A stretch of DNA of 64,000 bases from Casuarina equisetifolia. Taxonomy: Eukaryota; Streptophyta; Magnoliopsida; Fagales; Casuarinaceae. Below, in pieces: positions 22,976 through 35,225 of this stretch. The stretch's first letter is position 1, and each line of letters begins with the position of its first letter. Under the pieces are notes generated by a model. It searched no databases, had not been told where the DNA came from, and saw only the letters and a list, made by a program, of their open reading frames with translations. Position numbers and translations under genes: made by a program. The stretch lies in the NCBI GenBank assembly GCA_028551475.1, contig CM052355.1, forward strand, positions 26,129,580 to 26,193,579. The letters are read 5' to 3'.

Positions 22976-23400
22976 TGCTAATTCAATCAAGTAATTTAAC
23001 GAAAAAGACAATGTATAAACAAGAAGTTAGGGTTTCTTCTATTCTAGTAGTCGCTCTTCGAGGGACGGTGGAAAAAGGAGAAGACCGTTCGAATTATTAG
23101 AGAGAGAGAGAGAGAGTAGCTCTGAGAGTTTGGGTAGAGACCGACGGGGAAGCCACGCTTTATACAACGCTAAGCGGCGGGAACTCGACGTCAGCTTCTT
23201 CAGCCCACTTTTGATCGCATATGCTTCCTGCAGCGGTTGGGCACCACTGAGCGTATCAGCAGCCGTTTCAGAGTTACCTTTACTGGGTCCCACAACGAAA
23301 TCAGGCCTTTTAACGGCAGGGATTTTATGAAGCTTGTACAGCGCGTGGTCCCCGATGTTCTTTTACAAACGAAAATATGAAATTTTAACATTTTTTAGAA
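22976..23400 (-). promoter_or_regulatory. RAD16-like 5' leader and promoter region
   Basis: Sequence upstream of the RAD16-like ATG. It contains a GA repeat (23099-23115, CT on the transcript) and a GC-richer stretch to about 23300 that is typical of a 5' leader. An open frame of about 84 codons exists on the minus strand but resembles nothing and has biased composition, so it is not called a gene. No TATA box was identified with confidence. Confidence 0.4.
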
Positions 23401-23527
23401 TTAAATAGAAAGACTGACGAAATTTCATCCCGAATTCCTAAATTTTAACATTTTTTTGTTCCTTTTCTCAATCAAGCGGAGCCGTCCAACGAAGAAACTT
23501 AATGAGGAAGTATGCGGAGCATCCAAA

Positions 23528-23806
23528 ATAACTCAATTTTGGCCATTATTCTCTAGGTCTCCACGAAGGACAATTTGTAGTGCCCAGAAATAGCTTCTCC
23601 AGGAAGCCTCAACATGCATGCATTTGGCACTGAAAATGAAAAACTTTAATAAATTAAGAGCAGAAAATAACTCAATTTTTACCACCATTGTCTAGGTTTC
23701 CACGAAATACGATCTGTAATGGTTTCCCGGAAATAGCGTCTCCAGGAAGCTTCAAGATGCACGCATTTAACATTGAAAAAGACAAACTTTGGTGAATTAA
23801 GAGCAG
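23528..23806. repeat. Tandem duplication, two units of about 140 bp
   Basis: Both units start with ATAACTCAATTTT (about 23528 and 23666). They share CTAGGT(C/T)TCCACGAA, GAAATAGC(T/G)TCTCCAGGAAGC and AATTAAGAGCAG, with roughly 80 % identity by eye. Non-coding. Origin unknown. Confidence 0.7.
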
Positions 23807-24499
23807 CAGTTTTGTCTCTAGTTGTTGATGACAGAGCTTATCATGTTCCTGCCTTTTTTAATTGTGCTTTTGTAGTTGGATGGAAATTTTAGAATACACA
23901 ACTAATATAATTTTCAACCTTTAACTAGAACCACATTTTTTTTTCATCTACACAATTAACTCATACACCTTAGTATTGAACTCGAGATCTTTGGGTCCCA
24001 GGTTCTATTAGCTTACTACTAAATTAGTGATAGATTAATCAAAAAAGGATCACTCTTTAATGAAAAACTTAATTTCTATTCATAAAAAGCTTTTTATAAG
24101 ATGGATGACATCCCTTTAAATACAAATTCAATTCATTTCTTAAAAGACCCAAATTTCAAGAAGTTTGGTCCTTTCTAAAAGGCATAGATCTTAGTTCTTA
24201 TTTTTAATGTAATGGTCCTAGGAATTTTCTTTCATTAAGTGGTTATATTACCTTAATTGAATAGATTAGGTGGTCCATTTTTGAAGTGGTCATAGCAAAT
24301 TAATTGATTAGATTTGGTAGTCAGTTTGTTATAATAGCATTTTGAGTAAATGAAGTTATATTTGAAGGGGATATTTGTCCTCTTGCAAGCAACTTTAATT
24401 AATTAAATAAAGTACTTCTCAAGAAGTGATCTTCTCTTTAAAGTGTTCAAGATTTGGTTCTTAAGTAGAGGTTGAAAATTATTTTAGTTATATGTTTTG

Positions 24500-26614
24500 A
24501 ATTTCCACCATGTTACATTTGGTATTAGAGAAGTTCCCATCTAGAATTTAATGATGACTAGGCTAAAATTAAAGAGTATTTGAATGCCTGGTACAATTTC
24601 ATAAAGGTTGAACTTAGAGATTTGCATAAGACTTTTCACAAGGAAAAGGACACAGAATTACTCACAAGATTTGTCTTTAACTACTATAAGTTTGGTGGCC
24701 AATAGAGGAAAAAGAGGCATAACTTCCTCTTGTCCCCAAGTGTAAGCCAATCAATGGCCAACTAATCATAAAATAAGAAGTAAAGAGGCCAAATTGATCT
24801 CCCTACTCAATTCGCACTCCCTAACATGCGCAATACAAGTTTCCTAAGAGAAAGTGGAGGTTGAGATTATGCATAGCAACAAAAAGAAGGAGCTATGTCA
24901 AGAGTGAAACCTCCCAAGACAACTACATTAGATGCTACAGTTATCACATAGGTGGAGAGCAACAATGGAATCACACAATAGGTGAGGTCTAAAAAAAGTG
25001 TCACAAGATGGAATTTGGCAAGAGGGATTGGGGTGAGGCTTCACTCATGGTTAACCATGGAAGTTAGTTAGACGATTTGTTTGATGTACTAGTAGTTACC
25101 AAATTCATCTCCCACCAAGAATAGCCAACAAAAGCATTATTGCAAATGATTTTGATAGCAAAAAATAACCTTTATGTTTTGGGCTTTTTACTTACCAACC
25201 AATTTTGGATTACTTATGTGTGTTTGGTTGTAAATTTTATGCCATTGTGTTGTCTCAAGGATAAGTTTATACCTTAGGCAATCTTGTATATATTTATAAG
25301 CTATAATTCACTCTAGAAAGATTACCAAATCCTTGAACTTGATATGGAAAAGTTATTTTTGAGTCATACCATTGCACTTTATGAGTATGAGTTTCTATTT
25401 TATCTAAATCCTTAGTCTAAGACTAACTCTGATTATCTATTACATAGTTTGAATATTTCTTATTTGCATGATTTATTGTGCCTTTTTAGAACCTCCTTTG
25501 CAACCATTCTTAATTTTATAGCTAGTGCATTCATTTGAGCCTATCATAAATGCCTCTTAAGAGTAACCTCCATATACATTAGCTTTACATTTAACACATT
25601 TAGTTAAGCTTACCATTGATGCCTATCCAAAGTGCTCTTTAAAGCAACCTCTACATATCATTAACTCAACTTCAAAGCCTTCTCTAGAGCCATCTCTTGC
25701 AATTGCTCATCCATTTTTGGAGCCTTCATGGAGGAACCTTCTCCTATAGTATGATGATCTAGCCATCGCACATGATCACCTATTTGAATTGATGACTACA
25801 TTTGTGATACATTACCATCCTTTTCATGTACCAATCGCTTTCTATTTCACACCATGTTTTCCTTAATAGATTTTTTTTTTTATCATTATTAACATTTTGT
25901 TACACCCATTTTTACCATACCTATGCTTGAGACTTATTGTTAAACCTTTAAAGATATTCATTAGGTTGAAGCTATGAAAAAAGAGTTTGCATTTCTTGAG
26001 ACCAATTACATGTGGGATGTTATCCCATTTCTACCCAATCATAAAGTAATAGAACATAAATGGTTGTATAAGATAAAATACCACACATATGGTACAATTG
26101 AAAGTATAAGACCTTATTAGTGGTCAAAAGATATACAAAGCATGAAAGGATGGACTATTAGGAGACTTTTTTTCTATAGCTAAATTAATAATATTATATG
26201 CAATTGCCCTACGGTTTTCCTTGTTAAACAAGGGGAACTTAATATGTCAATTGCAAAGGCACTTTATAGATTGAAGTACGCTTCAAGGCATGGTATGCCA
26301 AGTTTAAAAAAATCCTTTCTTGTAGTAGGATATCATCAATCACATTATAATGATGTGCTAATCATTCGCCTCATCTATATGGATGAAATTCTCATTATTG
26401 ACAATAACATTAGTGCCATTGCCAAACTCAAGTGATACTCGTATTCAATCTTTCGTAGGACTTTAGTTAGTGTGAGTACTTTCTTAACATAGAAATAGCT
26501 TATTCATATTCTAGAGTGGTTAGGTTAAAATTATGTTGCATATGAACAGTGGTAGGCTTTGATCCTACAAGTCCTACCTCTAGAATTAGCTTTAGCACAT
26601 ACTTAAGCTAATTG

Positions 26615-26650
<36 letters not shown>

Positions 26651-27365
26651 TTGAGGATCAAAAGAGGGAACATGACCCATTATTTGATAATATGATAGCT
26701 TTTAGGCAGATGATTAGGACATTGATGTTTTTTATCATGACATGACTGATATTAGTTTAGCCATTCAACACCTTAGTTAGTTTGTTTATGCTCATAAGTG
26801 TTTGCACATTGATATTGCTACGAGGATCTTAAGGTATACTAAGAGCTTTTCAAGACTTGGATTATTTGTTTTCTTTATCTTTTTTGGAATTCTCTCTTAT
26901 TATGACTTTAACTATGTAACATGTCCTATGTTGTAGCATTGCATTAAATTCAGTGAATCGTTTATATCTTAGATAGCTAAGAAGTAACTTATTATTTTTA
27001 GATCATTAATTAAGTTAGCATACATAGTGATGGCCTACACTGTCCATGAGATTATTTGACTCCTTGGATTATTTAAGGATTTTGGTGTTATTATTCCTTA
27101 TTTGATTCCATTATATGGTGATAATATAAAACAACTAAACAAATAGTTATTAATCAAAATTTTCATTAGTGAATGAAACACATTATGATTAATTATTATT
27201 TTGTATGAGAAAAGTTGCAAAGTGGTATTATTCAAACACATTATGTATACACAAAGGAGGAGCTAGCAAACCTATTTATCAAAGCATTGTGTAGTCCATA
27301 ACATTAATACTAATTATCCAAGCTTGAAGTTTTGATTTGCATAAATTTTCAACTTAAGGGGGAGT
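24500..27365 (+). pseudogene. Decayed Ty1/copia retrotransposon
   Basis: A primer-binding-like site TTGGTATTAGAGAAG lies at about 24510, one or two changes from the usual initiator Met-tRNA complement. From about 25,960 reverse transcriptase traces appear (AMKKEFAFLETN, then WLYKIKYHTYGTIES), followed near 26,370 by LIYMDEILI, the place of the catalytic YVDD-type motif. RNase H traces (MAYTVHEII, then LFKDFGV) follow near 27,030, then the LADLFTKAL-type end at about 27,250. A purine tract CTTAAGGGGGA (27,354-27,364) precedes TGTCATTG, the likely 3' LTR start. Stops and frame breaks occur throughout. No matching 5' LTR was recognised. It is old and inactive. Confidence 0.75.
26616..26646. repeat. 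(AT)n microsatellite
   Basis: About 15 AT dinucleotides inside the decayed copia element. Confidence 0.9.
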
Positions 27366-29100
27366 GTCATTGTTGTGGGCCTTTAGGGTGTTACAGCTAC
27401 GTCTTTTTACTTATTGTTGTATCAAGCCTAAGTCCATATCCATTTTTATCCTCTAGTTCATTCACATATAAGTTGCATAGGTTGTTGTTCTATTAGGTAA
27501 TTGTAAATACACTCACCATCTTTATGTGTATCACTTAATTTGAGTATGTTATGGGTTGCCTTTTAGCTAGTTTGTTGTCTTTAAACTCCATTTTTGTAGC
27601 ACATAGCAAGAAACACAAAGGCAAAGTTGTTTGTTTTCCTTTTTCAAGCAATAATGATCCTTATTGGATTCTTTTTCTTGTACTTTGAAGAAAAGTAACA
27701 AAAATAAGAAGGAAGAAAGACTTGGTGATTAGGATTTTATTTTATTTTATTTTTTATATCACAAATGAAGAATACAATGCAAAAAAAACACTATGGGAAA
27801 AATAAAAAGTAAGAAGAGAAAAAAATAACACATTGATTTGAGTCTTTGGCATCAACATCTACTATCCCTCTAATATACTCAATTAGAATTTTGTCTTTTA
27901 CTAATAGTCAATCCACAAGAATTATGAGAGGCTTTTGAATCTCTTTAGAACCACTAGTTTTCTACCTATAAATCATTTGCTATACACAAGACTTATTGCA
28001 ACCAAGCTCTATGCCTATTGGTTATGAATGGATTCAAATCAAATAACAAATGCATATATAAAAATTAAAAACACAAGAATATAAGTGATAAATCAATCCT
28101 TATAGATATACAAGATAATAGTTTATCATTATTTGAGAATTTTAAACAAATCAGTCACAAGCGAGAGAGAAAACATTCTAACGACTCTTTCCCTCTTTGG
28201 TCCTTGTTCACTAAATTACATAATATACTAAAGGTTTTGCACGCCTCATATTTATAGATTGAGTGAAAGGAATTGTAATCAATGATATCAGAATTGTACT
28301 ATTAACTCAAATTTTGACTCCATAACTAGCAATAAGGCCTTAAAAATGTCATTAGAAAACAAAATTATGCCTGCTATATTCGCTCATGGTCTAAAACAGT
28401 ACAATCACTTGAACTTTAAATCTGCGTACATTTTCTGAGTGCGCCCTCTAACAATTCTTGGGACCACTTTCATTATGCAGGTAGGTCAAAGAAGTCAAGT
28501 AACATCTAAATTAATGAGATCTCCTGCATTGGTGAGTGGAGCATTCGGTTTATGGAAATACCTACCCCAACAATTGTGGAACTTGCACCGGATTAAGTAC
28601 CGAAAAATAAGGAACACTGATCATTCCCATGGGCCATATTAATCTGTTAGACGATAATATTCATGGTACTAGAATATTGATCTGTTCACTTAATTTTTGA
28701 ATTGACGGTCTAGAACGAAAGCATAAAACCTTTAGTACCTATCTTTCCTGTGAATTTTGGTACTAGAGAAAGCAAAAAAAGAAAAGAAAAAGGAAGTCCA
28801 AGCACTCTATGTCTTTTCTAGTATTTGTAGCCTGTATCTTTTGAAACCATTGTGAAGCTCAATGGTTAATTTCATTTGGTGTTAGGGCTACTATAATCTT
28901 AGAAAATCTGAAACGGGAACTGAAAGATAGTATTACTTATTGAGAAGTGGGAATTTATGACATTTATGCCATTTCTAGTTTGAGACAGACGGAAGTTTCA
29001 CATCTCGTCTACTGAAAATAGAACTTAAAACTGAGTAATTACAGTATGCAGGGGCGCCGTAGCAACCATAACCTTCCTCATAGGGAGATGTAACATAGTT
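27366..29100. other. Copia LTR remnant and spacer
   Basis: The stretch after 27,365 is probably the decayed 3' LTR. Its right end could not be fixed because no second copy was found. From about 28,000 the sequence is AT-rich and unassigned. The part from about 28,900 to 29,170 is the 3' flank shared with the other glycine-rich protein genes (compare 40,480-40,740 and 37,320-37,560). Confidence 0.4.
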
Positions 29101-29173
29101 TAAGCTATTCATAACAAGACGACTCGACTTAATTGCAACGATTGTAGCCTATAAGACTCGTCCGACAATGTTT

Positions 29174-29980
29174 TTAACGTCCAGCACCACCCCCTGATTT
29201 GACATTGACAAGGCCAGAAGCTCCACCTCCAAAACCCCCACCTCCACCGAACCCGCCACCAAAACCTGACCCTCCACCTTCAGCACCGCCGCCGCCTCCT
29301 CCTCCTCCTCCTCCTCCTCCTCCTCCACCGCCACCGCCACCAGAGGCACCACCACCTCCAAAACCACCACCTGATCCTAACCCACCACCAGAACCTGATC
29401 CTCCACCTTTTCCACCGCCACCACCTCCTCCTCCACCAAAACCACCACCACCTCCAAGACCGCTACCAGCACCCTTACCAAAACCATGCCCAGCTCCAAA
29501 ACCTCGTCCATGACCTGAACCACCTCCAGCACCACCTCCTCCTCCTCCTCCAAATCCACCACCGCCTCCAACTCCGCCTTTAGCACCCTTACCAAAACCA
29601 GCTCCAGCTCCAAAGCCTTGTCCATGACCTGAACCGCCTCGAACACCACCTCCTCCTCCTCCACCAAAGCCTCCACCACCTCCAATACCGCCTTTCGCAT
29701 CACCAACTCCAAGGCCAGCCCCAAAACCTACACCATGGCCTGCACCCCCTCCAACACCTCCATCTCCACCACCACCGAAACCTCCTCCTCCCCCAATGCC
29801 ATGACCTACTACACGACCTCCCAACTTGCGCCCACATCCCCGTCGTCCCCCGAATCTACAACCATCGTGACCTAATCCAGTTATGTCATACTCGTGATCT
29901 CCAAGTGTGGCTGCACTCAAATGGAGGACAATGCAGAGGACAAGAACGCTCAAAGACAGCCATTTCGAATAGAAACCCAT
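29174..29980 (-). CDS. Secreted glycine-rich wall-type protein 1
   Basis: Single-exon gene, 268 aa. Residues 1-27 form a signal peptide (short basic start, then LSLSVLVLCIVLHLSAA), followed by a short unique head with GCRFGGRRGCGRK (two Cys) and then a domain that is more than half glycine. This resembles class I glycine-rich proteins of the plant cell wall, which are structural. The repeat GHG.GFGAG occurs about three times, with a Lys-containing variant (FGKGAKGG) not seen in its neighbours, and the C-terminal part is nearly pure Gly/Ser. The stop is TAA. A TATA-like box lies about 55 bp upstream of the ATG. It is the most diverged member of the four-gene cluster. Export and wall role are inferred from signal peptide and composition. 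Confidence 0.8.
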   Translation of the reverse strand: MGFYSKWLSLSVLVLCIVLHLSAATLGDHEYDITGLGHDGCRFGGRRGCGRKLGGRVVGHGIGGGGGFGGGGDGGVGGGAGHGVGFGAGLGVGDAKGGIGGGGGFGGGGGGGVRGGSGHGQGFGAGAGFGKGAKGGVGGGGGFGGGGGGGAGGGSGHGRGFGAGHGFGKGAGSGLGGGGGFGGGGGGGGGKGGGSGSGGGLGSGGGFGGGGASGGGGGGGGGGGGGGGGGGGAEGGGSGFGGGFGGGGGFGGGASGLVNVKSGGGAGR

Positions 29981-30029
29981 GGCTTGTCTATATTGCTGCT
30001 TAGTTTGCCATCTGACTGCACGAAAGCTC

Positions 30030-30125
30030 TCTTCATATAAGCGTCACTCTCTTGCCAAACTAAGCAGCTCAACTAAACAGTAATTAATGGATGCCATTTG
30101 TTAAGGGGATGCGTTGGGACAGTTG
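30030..30125 (-). promoter_or_regulatory. Promoter of glycine-rich gene 1
   Basis: TATA-like CTTATATGAAG at about 30032-30042 on the minus strand. Further upstream at 30109-30120 lies GATGCGTTGGGAC, aligning with ACGCGTTGGGAC in genes 2-4. The CGCG core is lost here (TGCG). Confidence 0.55.
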
Positions 30126-30960
30126 GAGGAGGCGGGAGCATTGATTGAAGTCAAAGAATACTGAATTTGTTGCCCATTGGACTTGTCTAAAGTACATTTC
30201 CTAGTTATACCCAAGGTACTCGAAATACCAATTTTGTGACGCATTATGAAATCTTTTTTCAATTATGGTAATAAAAATATATACTTAGAAAAAAATTTAG
30301 ATAGTAGCCATATGTGGGAATTTGTGACACCTTTGCGGTGGTCTTTATGCTTATTTGCTTTAGAATTTATATGAGATTTTCTCAATTTTAAAAGAAAGAG
30401 ATTGACTCAACTTTTGTTTGTAGGACCAAGTGCAAAGAAAATTATTAACTTATTAAGTTATTATGAACAGAGATTAATTATTTTTAATCTATTAGGATGA
30501 CTTACTAATTTAGTATATAAAAGTAATCCTCAGAATTCGTTTACCTGTAACAATTATAGAATTTCTTAATCAGTCACCATATGCAAAAGCCTGTAATTCA
30601 TGAACAAAGGACCCAATTTATGAATATTTTAGTTAGAGATACTTATATTATAAACAAAATAATTGAAACAAATAATATAGTTAATAAATTTCAATTCTTA
30701 AATAACAATTATTTTAATTAGCATAATTGCCTTTATTTTTTAAAATAGAATTTGAAATTGATATTCTATGTTTTTAATACATTTGCTTTGGTTTATACTC
30801 TAATTCTTTGATATCAAGAATACTACGTGAACTTACAGGTACTTAAAGATTGTCATAAGTTCACAAATATAAAAAAATAAATTTCTTAAGATATGTATCA
30901 AAATTATATCCAATCTCCCTAAACAAGTATACAACTCATCTTTCTAGATTACTGACCATG
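30126..30960. other. AT-rich spacer
   Basis: Nothing recognised. Very AT-rich with no coding signals. Confidence 0.5.
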
Positions 30961-30969
30961 GGTTGCCCT

Positions 30970-31400
30970 TCATTAATTCAACTTATAATTTCATGGGATA
31001 TGCCTGTTGTAGTTATTTCTATTGTGGTTTAATTCAATTTTGTTCTTCATAATTGGAACAAGAGGTTGACCGAGTCGAGTATAAATTGAAATTCTAAGAA
31101 ACACATCCAGTGACAGTTTTCACTAATTCCATTCCGGAGTTAGAATGAGAATAAGCTCTGCGTTCAAAATCTGCGACTCTGGTAAGCCCCTTAACAATAA
31201 GGAAACATGTTTGCATACTGTCTAACCCAATGTACCGGTGGGTCCAGATGCAATCGGTGCTGACAGTATCGCTACGTTGGCCTTACCTACTTGTGTGAAA
31301 ATCAGGCAATTGGACCGACACTCGAAACCCTACTGAGTCCAACTTCACTAAAACTTCCTCCACATCGGTACAGGATTCATATCACCTACCACTTAGAAAT
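30970..31400. repeat. Conserved block upstream of glycine-rich gene 1
   Basis: This stretch resembles 35,820-36,210, 39,890-40,330, parts of 42,800-42,930 and 45,520-45,720. Shared pieces include GTTTAATTCAATTTTGTTC (31,026) against GTTCAATTCAATTTTCTCC (39,930), and the AACATGTTTGCA../GTCTAACCC run against AACATGTTTTCA../GTCCGACC. Each block lies 0.9-1.7 kb upstream of a glycine-rich gene, so it travelled with the duplication. It has no intact frame. Confidence 0.55.
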
Positions 31401-33639
31401 GGATCTAAATAGGAAGTATATCCTATATTTTGACATAATATATATTTAGGTATCTTTATTGTTTCAATAATAGATTTTAAAAGAATTTTTTTTAAATATA
31501 ACATCAAAATTTAAATTCAAGTGGTAACCCTTATCATAGATCGAATTCCTATGATTTTTATCTCATTTTCCCGGCTCATCATTTATAAATTAATTAATGT
31601 TAAAATTAATACGAATATATTAAAAGAATGGTATCTTATGTTATTAACATCTATATATATTATATTTAGATGACTCACTCACTCAATGATAATAAGATAA
31701 ACAATGTTATCTTTGCTTCACCTGGGACCATTTTCCTAGAGGTTTCTGTATCGTGTGGGCAAGTTGAAGTACATAGAGTAATATAATTTATAAATTTTCC
31801 TCTGGAAATTAAGGTTATTTGGTCGTGGAGACCTCCATTTGCCGTCCTAATGTCTAATAAAAGTTTGATTTCCTTATGTTTACTAATCATGCTCAAATAA
31901 CAATACTTACTTATAGGCTATACGCAGGAAAAATACAAGAAGGATGATTATGTGATCATGGTTAGCATTTTGATTGTATGATGTGATTTAACTCAACAGA
32001 TTTGACTCATCAACGACCCAGTGGACGAGGGGCAATGAATGTATGAGATTGTGGCTGTAGAAGTGGTTGGTGAGGGTTGTCGGTAGCATTAGGCACAGAA
32101 TGTGAACCCGATGATGACAACGAAGGTAGCTGGACACAGTGGATGATCACCAGGTGTTTGCCACTGAGTAAGATAAAGGTGAATGGCCGGAGATGGTGGT
32201 TGAAGGTAGTCTTGTGCAAAGGTTGAATGTCCCTCGGTACTAATTTGAAGACGGTCGAAGCGTGGTGCAGTTGATGGTGTTGGTCAACGATTTGAGATGC
32301 AGACAACAGCTAAATGCAACAACAAATGGTGTCGGTGGTATGTATGCGGCGGTTATTGGTTGCCATTGAGGTAGTTCACTAATAGGTCGGTATTGGGTCT
32401 TGTCGGACCGACAACTTCGCTGACGCTGGAGGCACAACTGGGGAAACCACAGAACAATATGGCACTAATGGGGCAAGAGCAACCAGGCGATAATGACCAG
32501 ATTCTAATTTTGAAAAGACACTATGAAGTTTACAAATTTCCGATGAACAAAAACTAAAATTTTAATCGTGAAAGTTTTCTCTTTCTTAGGCTAGACGAGC
32601 TCAAAAGCAAGTCAAAGTGATTTCTGTTTTAATGTGCTAGAATTTACGAACAGTTTTCAAAATCATAGTTTAGTGTAATAATTTCTTATCTCAAAGCAAT
32701 GCATATCACCTTGATAGAATGTCTTCCCGACAAACTTTTCAAGAGAATTACTAAAAGATATTTTAACCTAGATGAAGATAATGTTGTGAAGTCGACAAGT
32801 GCTTAACTCAATGATAAACAAATGTTGTCTAGGTGTGTGAATTATTAAAACAGAAAAGAAAAGATAATATGTTATAAAAATCGAGACAAAAATCATTACC
32901 AAGGTTAGTAGAAGAACTTCTAGAACTAAGAAGCTTTTTAAGTTTTTTTTTTTTAAAAATGAATGTGTGAGTTTATTCAGGTAAGAATGAAAAAAATACA
33001 AAGGCTTATAGACATACCTTAGCATTACAACTCATTTAAGAGAAAATCAAGTTTGGAATATTCTAACTATTATATAACTAAATATTCACTTAAGAAGATT
33101 TAATGTTCTTAAATAGATATGTTCCCTTGTATACTATTTTTTTATTCTAATTAATAAAATTTTATTTCAACAACCTTATTTTAAAACATATACAATTTTG
33201 TTTAGATCATATATAATACATACCTACTAAAAAAAAAGTTTAAAAAGTTTCATAGTTAAATTTTTTCCTTTCTTTGATTGAATCATTCATTACAATTTAA
33301 AATTTCAATCGTTGATGATCTTATTAAAGCCTTGGTGTACAAGGATATTTTTCTAAATTTATTTAGTCTTAGTATATTGAAAAATAAATGCAACCTATTT
33401 GCAAATTTATATTGATAAAATTTATAATACAAGCTAATTGAGGGGAATTATCAAGATAATATTTCTACTATAGAAAATCTATCTTTGCATATGAGTTATC
33501 CAATGGAGATGCATTTGTTAATTCTACCTAACCATATCAAGTTATGCTATTCAACCTCGATATTAACTTGGTAAAATTTCTTATGTTTCTTTACAACAAT
33601 GAGAAAGTTTGAATAATATAAATGTGAAGATCTATCTTA
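31401..33639. other. Spacer, partly GTGG/GGTTG-rich
   Basis: AT-rich apart from 32,010-32,470, which is rich in GGTGGTTG-type words and leaves open frames by composition only. A similar composition is seen at 43,020-43,260. No gene is supported. Confidence 0.4.
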
Positions 33640-33768
33640 ACTTTTCAAGTTTTTTGAAATGTAGATAAGCCATTGGGACTTCTTTTTATTATTGTTGCAT
33701 GCCAGCTTTCATCTATTAGTAGAAAGAAGTATTGATGGCTTATTTACATTTCAAACAACTTAAAGAGC
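33640..33768. repeat. Imperfect inverted repeat, about 45-bp arms
   Basis: Arm 1 (33640-33684) contains TTTGAAATGTAGATAAGCCA. Arm 2 (33724-33768) contains the complement TGGCTTATTTACATTTCAAA. About 38 of 45 positions pair by eye, and the loop is about 39 bp. The fold is MITE-like or miRNA-precursor-like. No flanking duplication was identified. Confidence 0.6.
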
Positions 33769-34189
33769 AAACTTGAGGAGATTAACTTCTTTCAATCAAG
33801 AAGGAACAAGTCCAAGATTTGCCTAGTTACATTACAAGATTTGCCTATATTATAGGACAATGATACTACCAAGGACACATTTGTAAAATACCAAAAAACT
33901 TAAGAACCTAATAGTAAGTCATTCTTTGAGAAAATCATAGACAAAAGAGTACTATCCCATTTTATGGACTTATTTTTGCTCCTATGTTACTGAAAATTTA
34001 GAATGCCACATTCTCATTAAACAATGGTAGAACACTTGGTCATGGTTATAATGCCAACTTCTTTATAGTATCATAGAACATAGTGGGAGATGATGTCTCA
34101 AGGGCCATCCAATCTTTCTTCTTATCAAGGTGCATGCTTAGAGAAACCAATGCCATTTTCCTCACCTTAGTCCCAAAAGTTCCAATTCC
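33769..34189. other. Spacer
   Basis: AT-rich sequence between the inverted repeat and the LINE remnant. No gene or element recognised. Confidence 0.4.
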
Positions 34190-34740
34190 CACATAAAATA
34201 TACCATCATAGATCTCATAGGGAAAAAAGGTATAGGGAAAAAAGGTAGTCTTAGGTTTGCTTTAGAAGTTGACATTATGAATGTAAATAATACATTGAAT
34301 TGAGACTTTTCACAAAAGGTAATGGAAGTGATTGGATTTCTTGTGAGTGTTTTGAATGAATGATGTCTAGTATCAAGTTGGTAAAATTGTCCATATATGT
34401 TAATGGGGAACTTGTAAATTACTTCTCCACAGGTACAGTGTTTAGACAAGAGGATCCATTAATCCTATATTTATTTGTAATTGCTATGAGAGCATTATTA
34501 GGTTACTTGGAAAACTCTACAAATGCTCTAGGGTTTTGAAACCATTGGCAATGTTCTAAGAAAAGTATAACACATATGAGTTTTGTTGTTGACCTATTTT
34601 ATGTTTAGTAGAGGAGACAAAAAATTCTATATGGGCTTGCATCATAGATTTCTAAAGGTTCCAGTCAATGTTATGACTTCAACGTAATTCAAGGAAGAAC
34701 ATTGCATACATTTGTAATATGAGCTCAAAGGTGTAAGATT
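34190..34740 (+). pseudogene. LINE (non-LTR retrotransposon) reverse transcriptase remnant
   Basis: Frames on the plus strand give MEVIGF, NGELVNYFSTGTVFRQEDPL then LYLFVIAMRALL, and further on ITHMSFVVDLF. In plant L1-type LINEs this is the order of the NG..GFF..RGLRQGDPLSP..F motif and then the ISHL.FADD catalytic motif. Here Asp/Asp is replaced (VVDL) and stops are frequent. The remnant stops abruptly where the glycine-rich pseudogene begins (about 34,750). Confidence 0.6.
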
Positions 34741-34756
34741 TTATCACCACTAGCGC

Positions 34757-35081
34757 GAATGCCTCCTCCTGCTCCACCACCTATACCCCCACCCCTACTC
34801 CAAAGCCTCCATTGCGTCTTGCGCCCCCTCCAACACCGGCGCCTCCTCCACCATTGGAGCCTCTTCCTCCTCCAGCTCCTCTTCCAATACCACTATCCGA
34901 ACTGCAGCCACTTCCACGGCAACCCCACCTGCCACCACATCCCTGCCGTTTCCGCAGTCTACAATCATCTTCTGAATCTCGTTTTGTCGAGCTTATCACC
35001 TCCAAGAGTGATTACACTCAAATGGAGGACATTGCATAGGACAAGAACACGTAAAGGTACCCATTTCGAAGAGACACCCAT
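34757..35081 (-). pseudogene. Truncated, frameshifted glycine-rich protein gene
   Basis: The start MGVSSKW, the signal-peptide core VLVLCNVLHLSV and GGDKLDKTRF match the intact neighbours. Directly after RF the frame is lost and a stop follows. The Cys head continues in another frame (DCRLRKRQGCGGRWG) and then about 55 residues of Gly-rich sequence. At 34,757 the gene ends against LINE-derived sequence, so more than half the coding region is missing. The TATA box has decayed (CTATACAGG on the plus strand). Confidence 0.8.
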
Positions 35082-35194
35082 GGCTCGTCTAAGTTGCGGT
35101 TTTGGTTTGCTATCTGTCTGCATGGAAGCTCTCCCTATACAGGCTTCACTCAATTGCAAAATCTTAGCAGCTCAACTAAACAGTAATGAATGGG

Positions 35195-35225
35195 TGCAAT
35201 TTGGTCATGGGACGAGTTAGGACAG
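35195..35225 (-). promoter_or_regulatory. Decayed promoter block of the glycine-rich pseudogene
   Basis: TCATGGGACGAGTTAGGACAG (plus strand) stands where genes 2-4 have TCATGTGACGCGTTGGGACAG. Both the CATGTG and the CGCG cores are lost. Confidence 0.5.

Noticed and set aside
23039..23293. 84-codon minus-strand frame just upstream of the RAD16-like start
   Set aside because: Ser/Leu-rich by composition of a CT-rich leader and not in frame with the gene. No evidence of a separate protein.
24656..25140. Possible gag region of the decayed copia element
   Set aside because: Too many stops to assign a gag motif. Included only in the overall element span.
29149..29724. Val/Glu-rich alternative frames within glycine-rich gene 1
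   Set aside because: Shifted readings of the same repeats, with no start context or conservation.
32010..32437. Two overlapping minus-strand frames of 65-98 codons
   Set aside because: Low-complexity GGTGG-type sequence leaves open frames by chance. No family resemblance.
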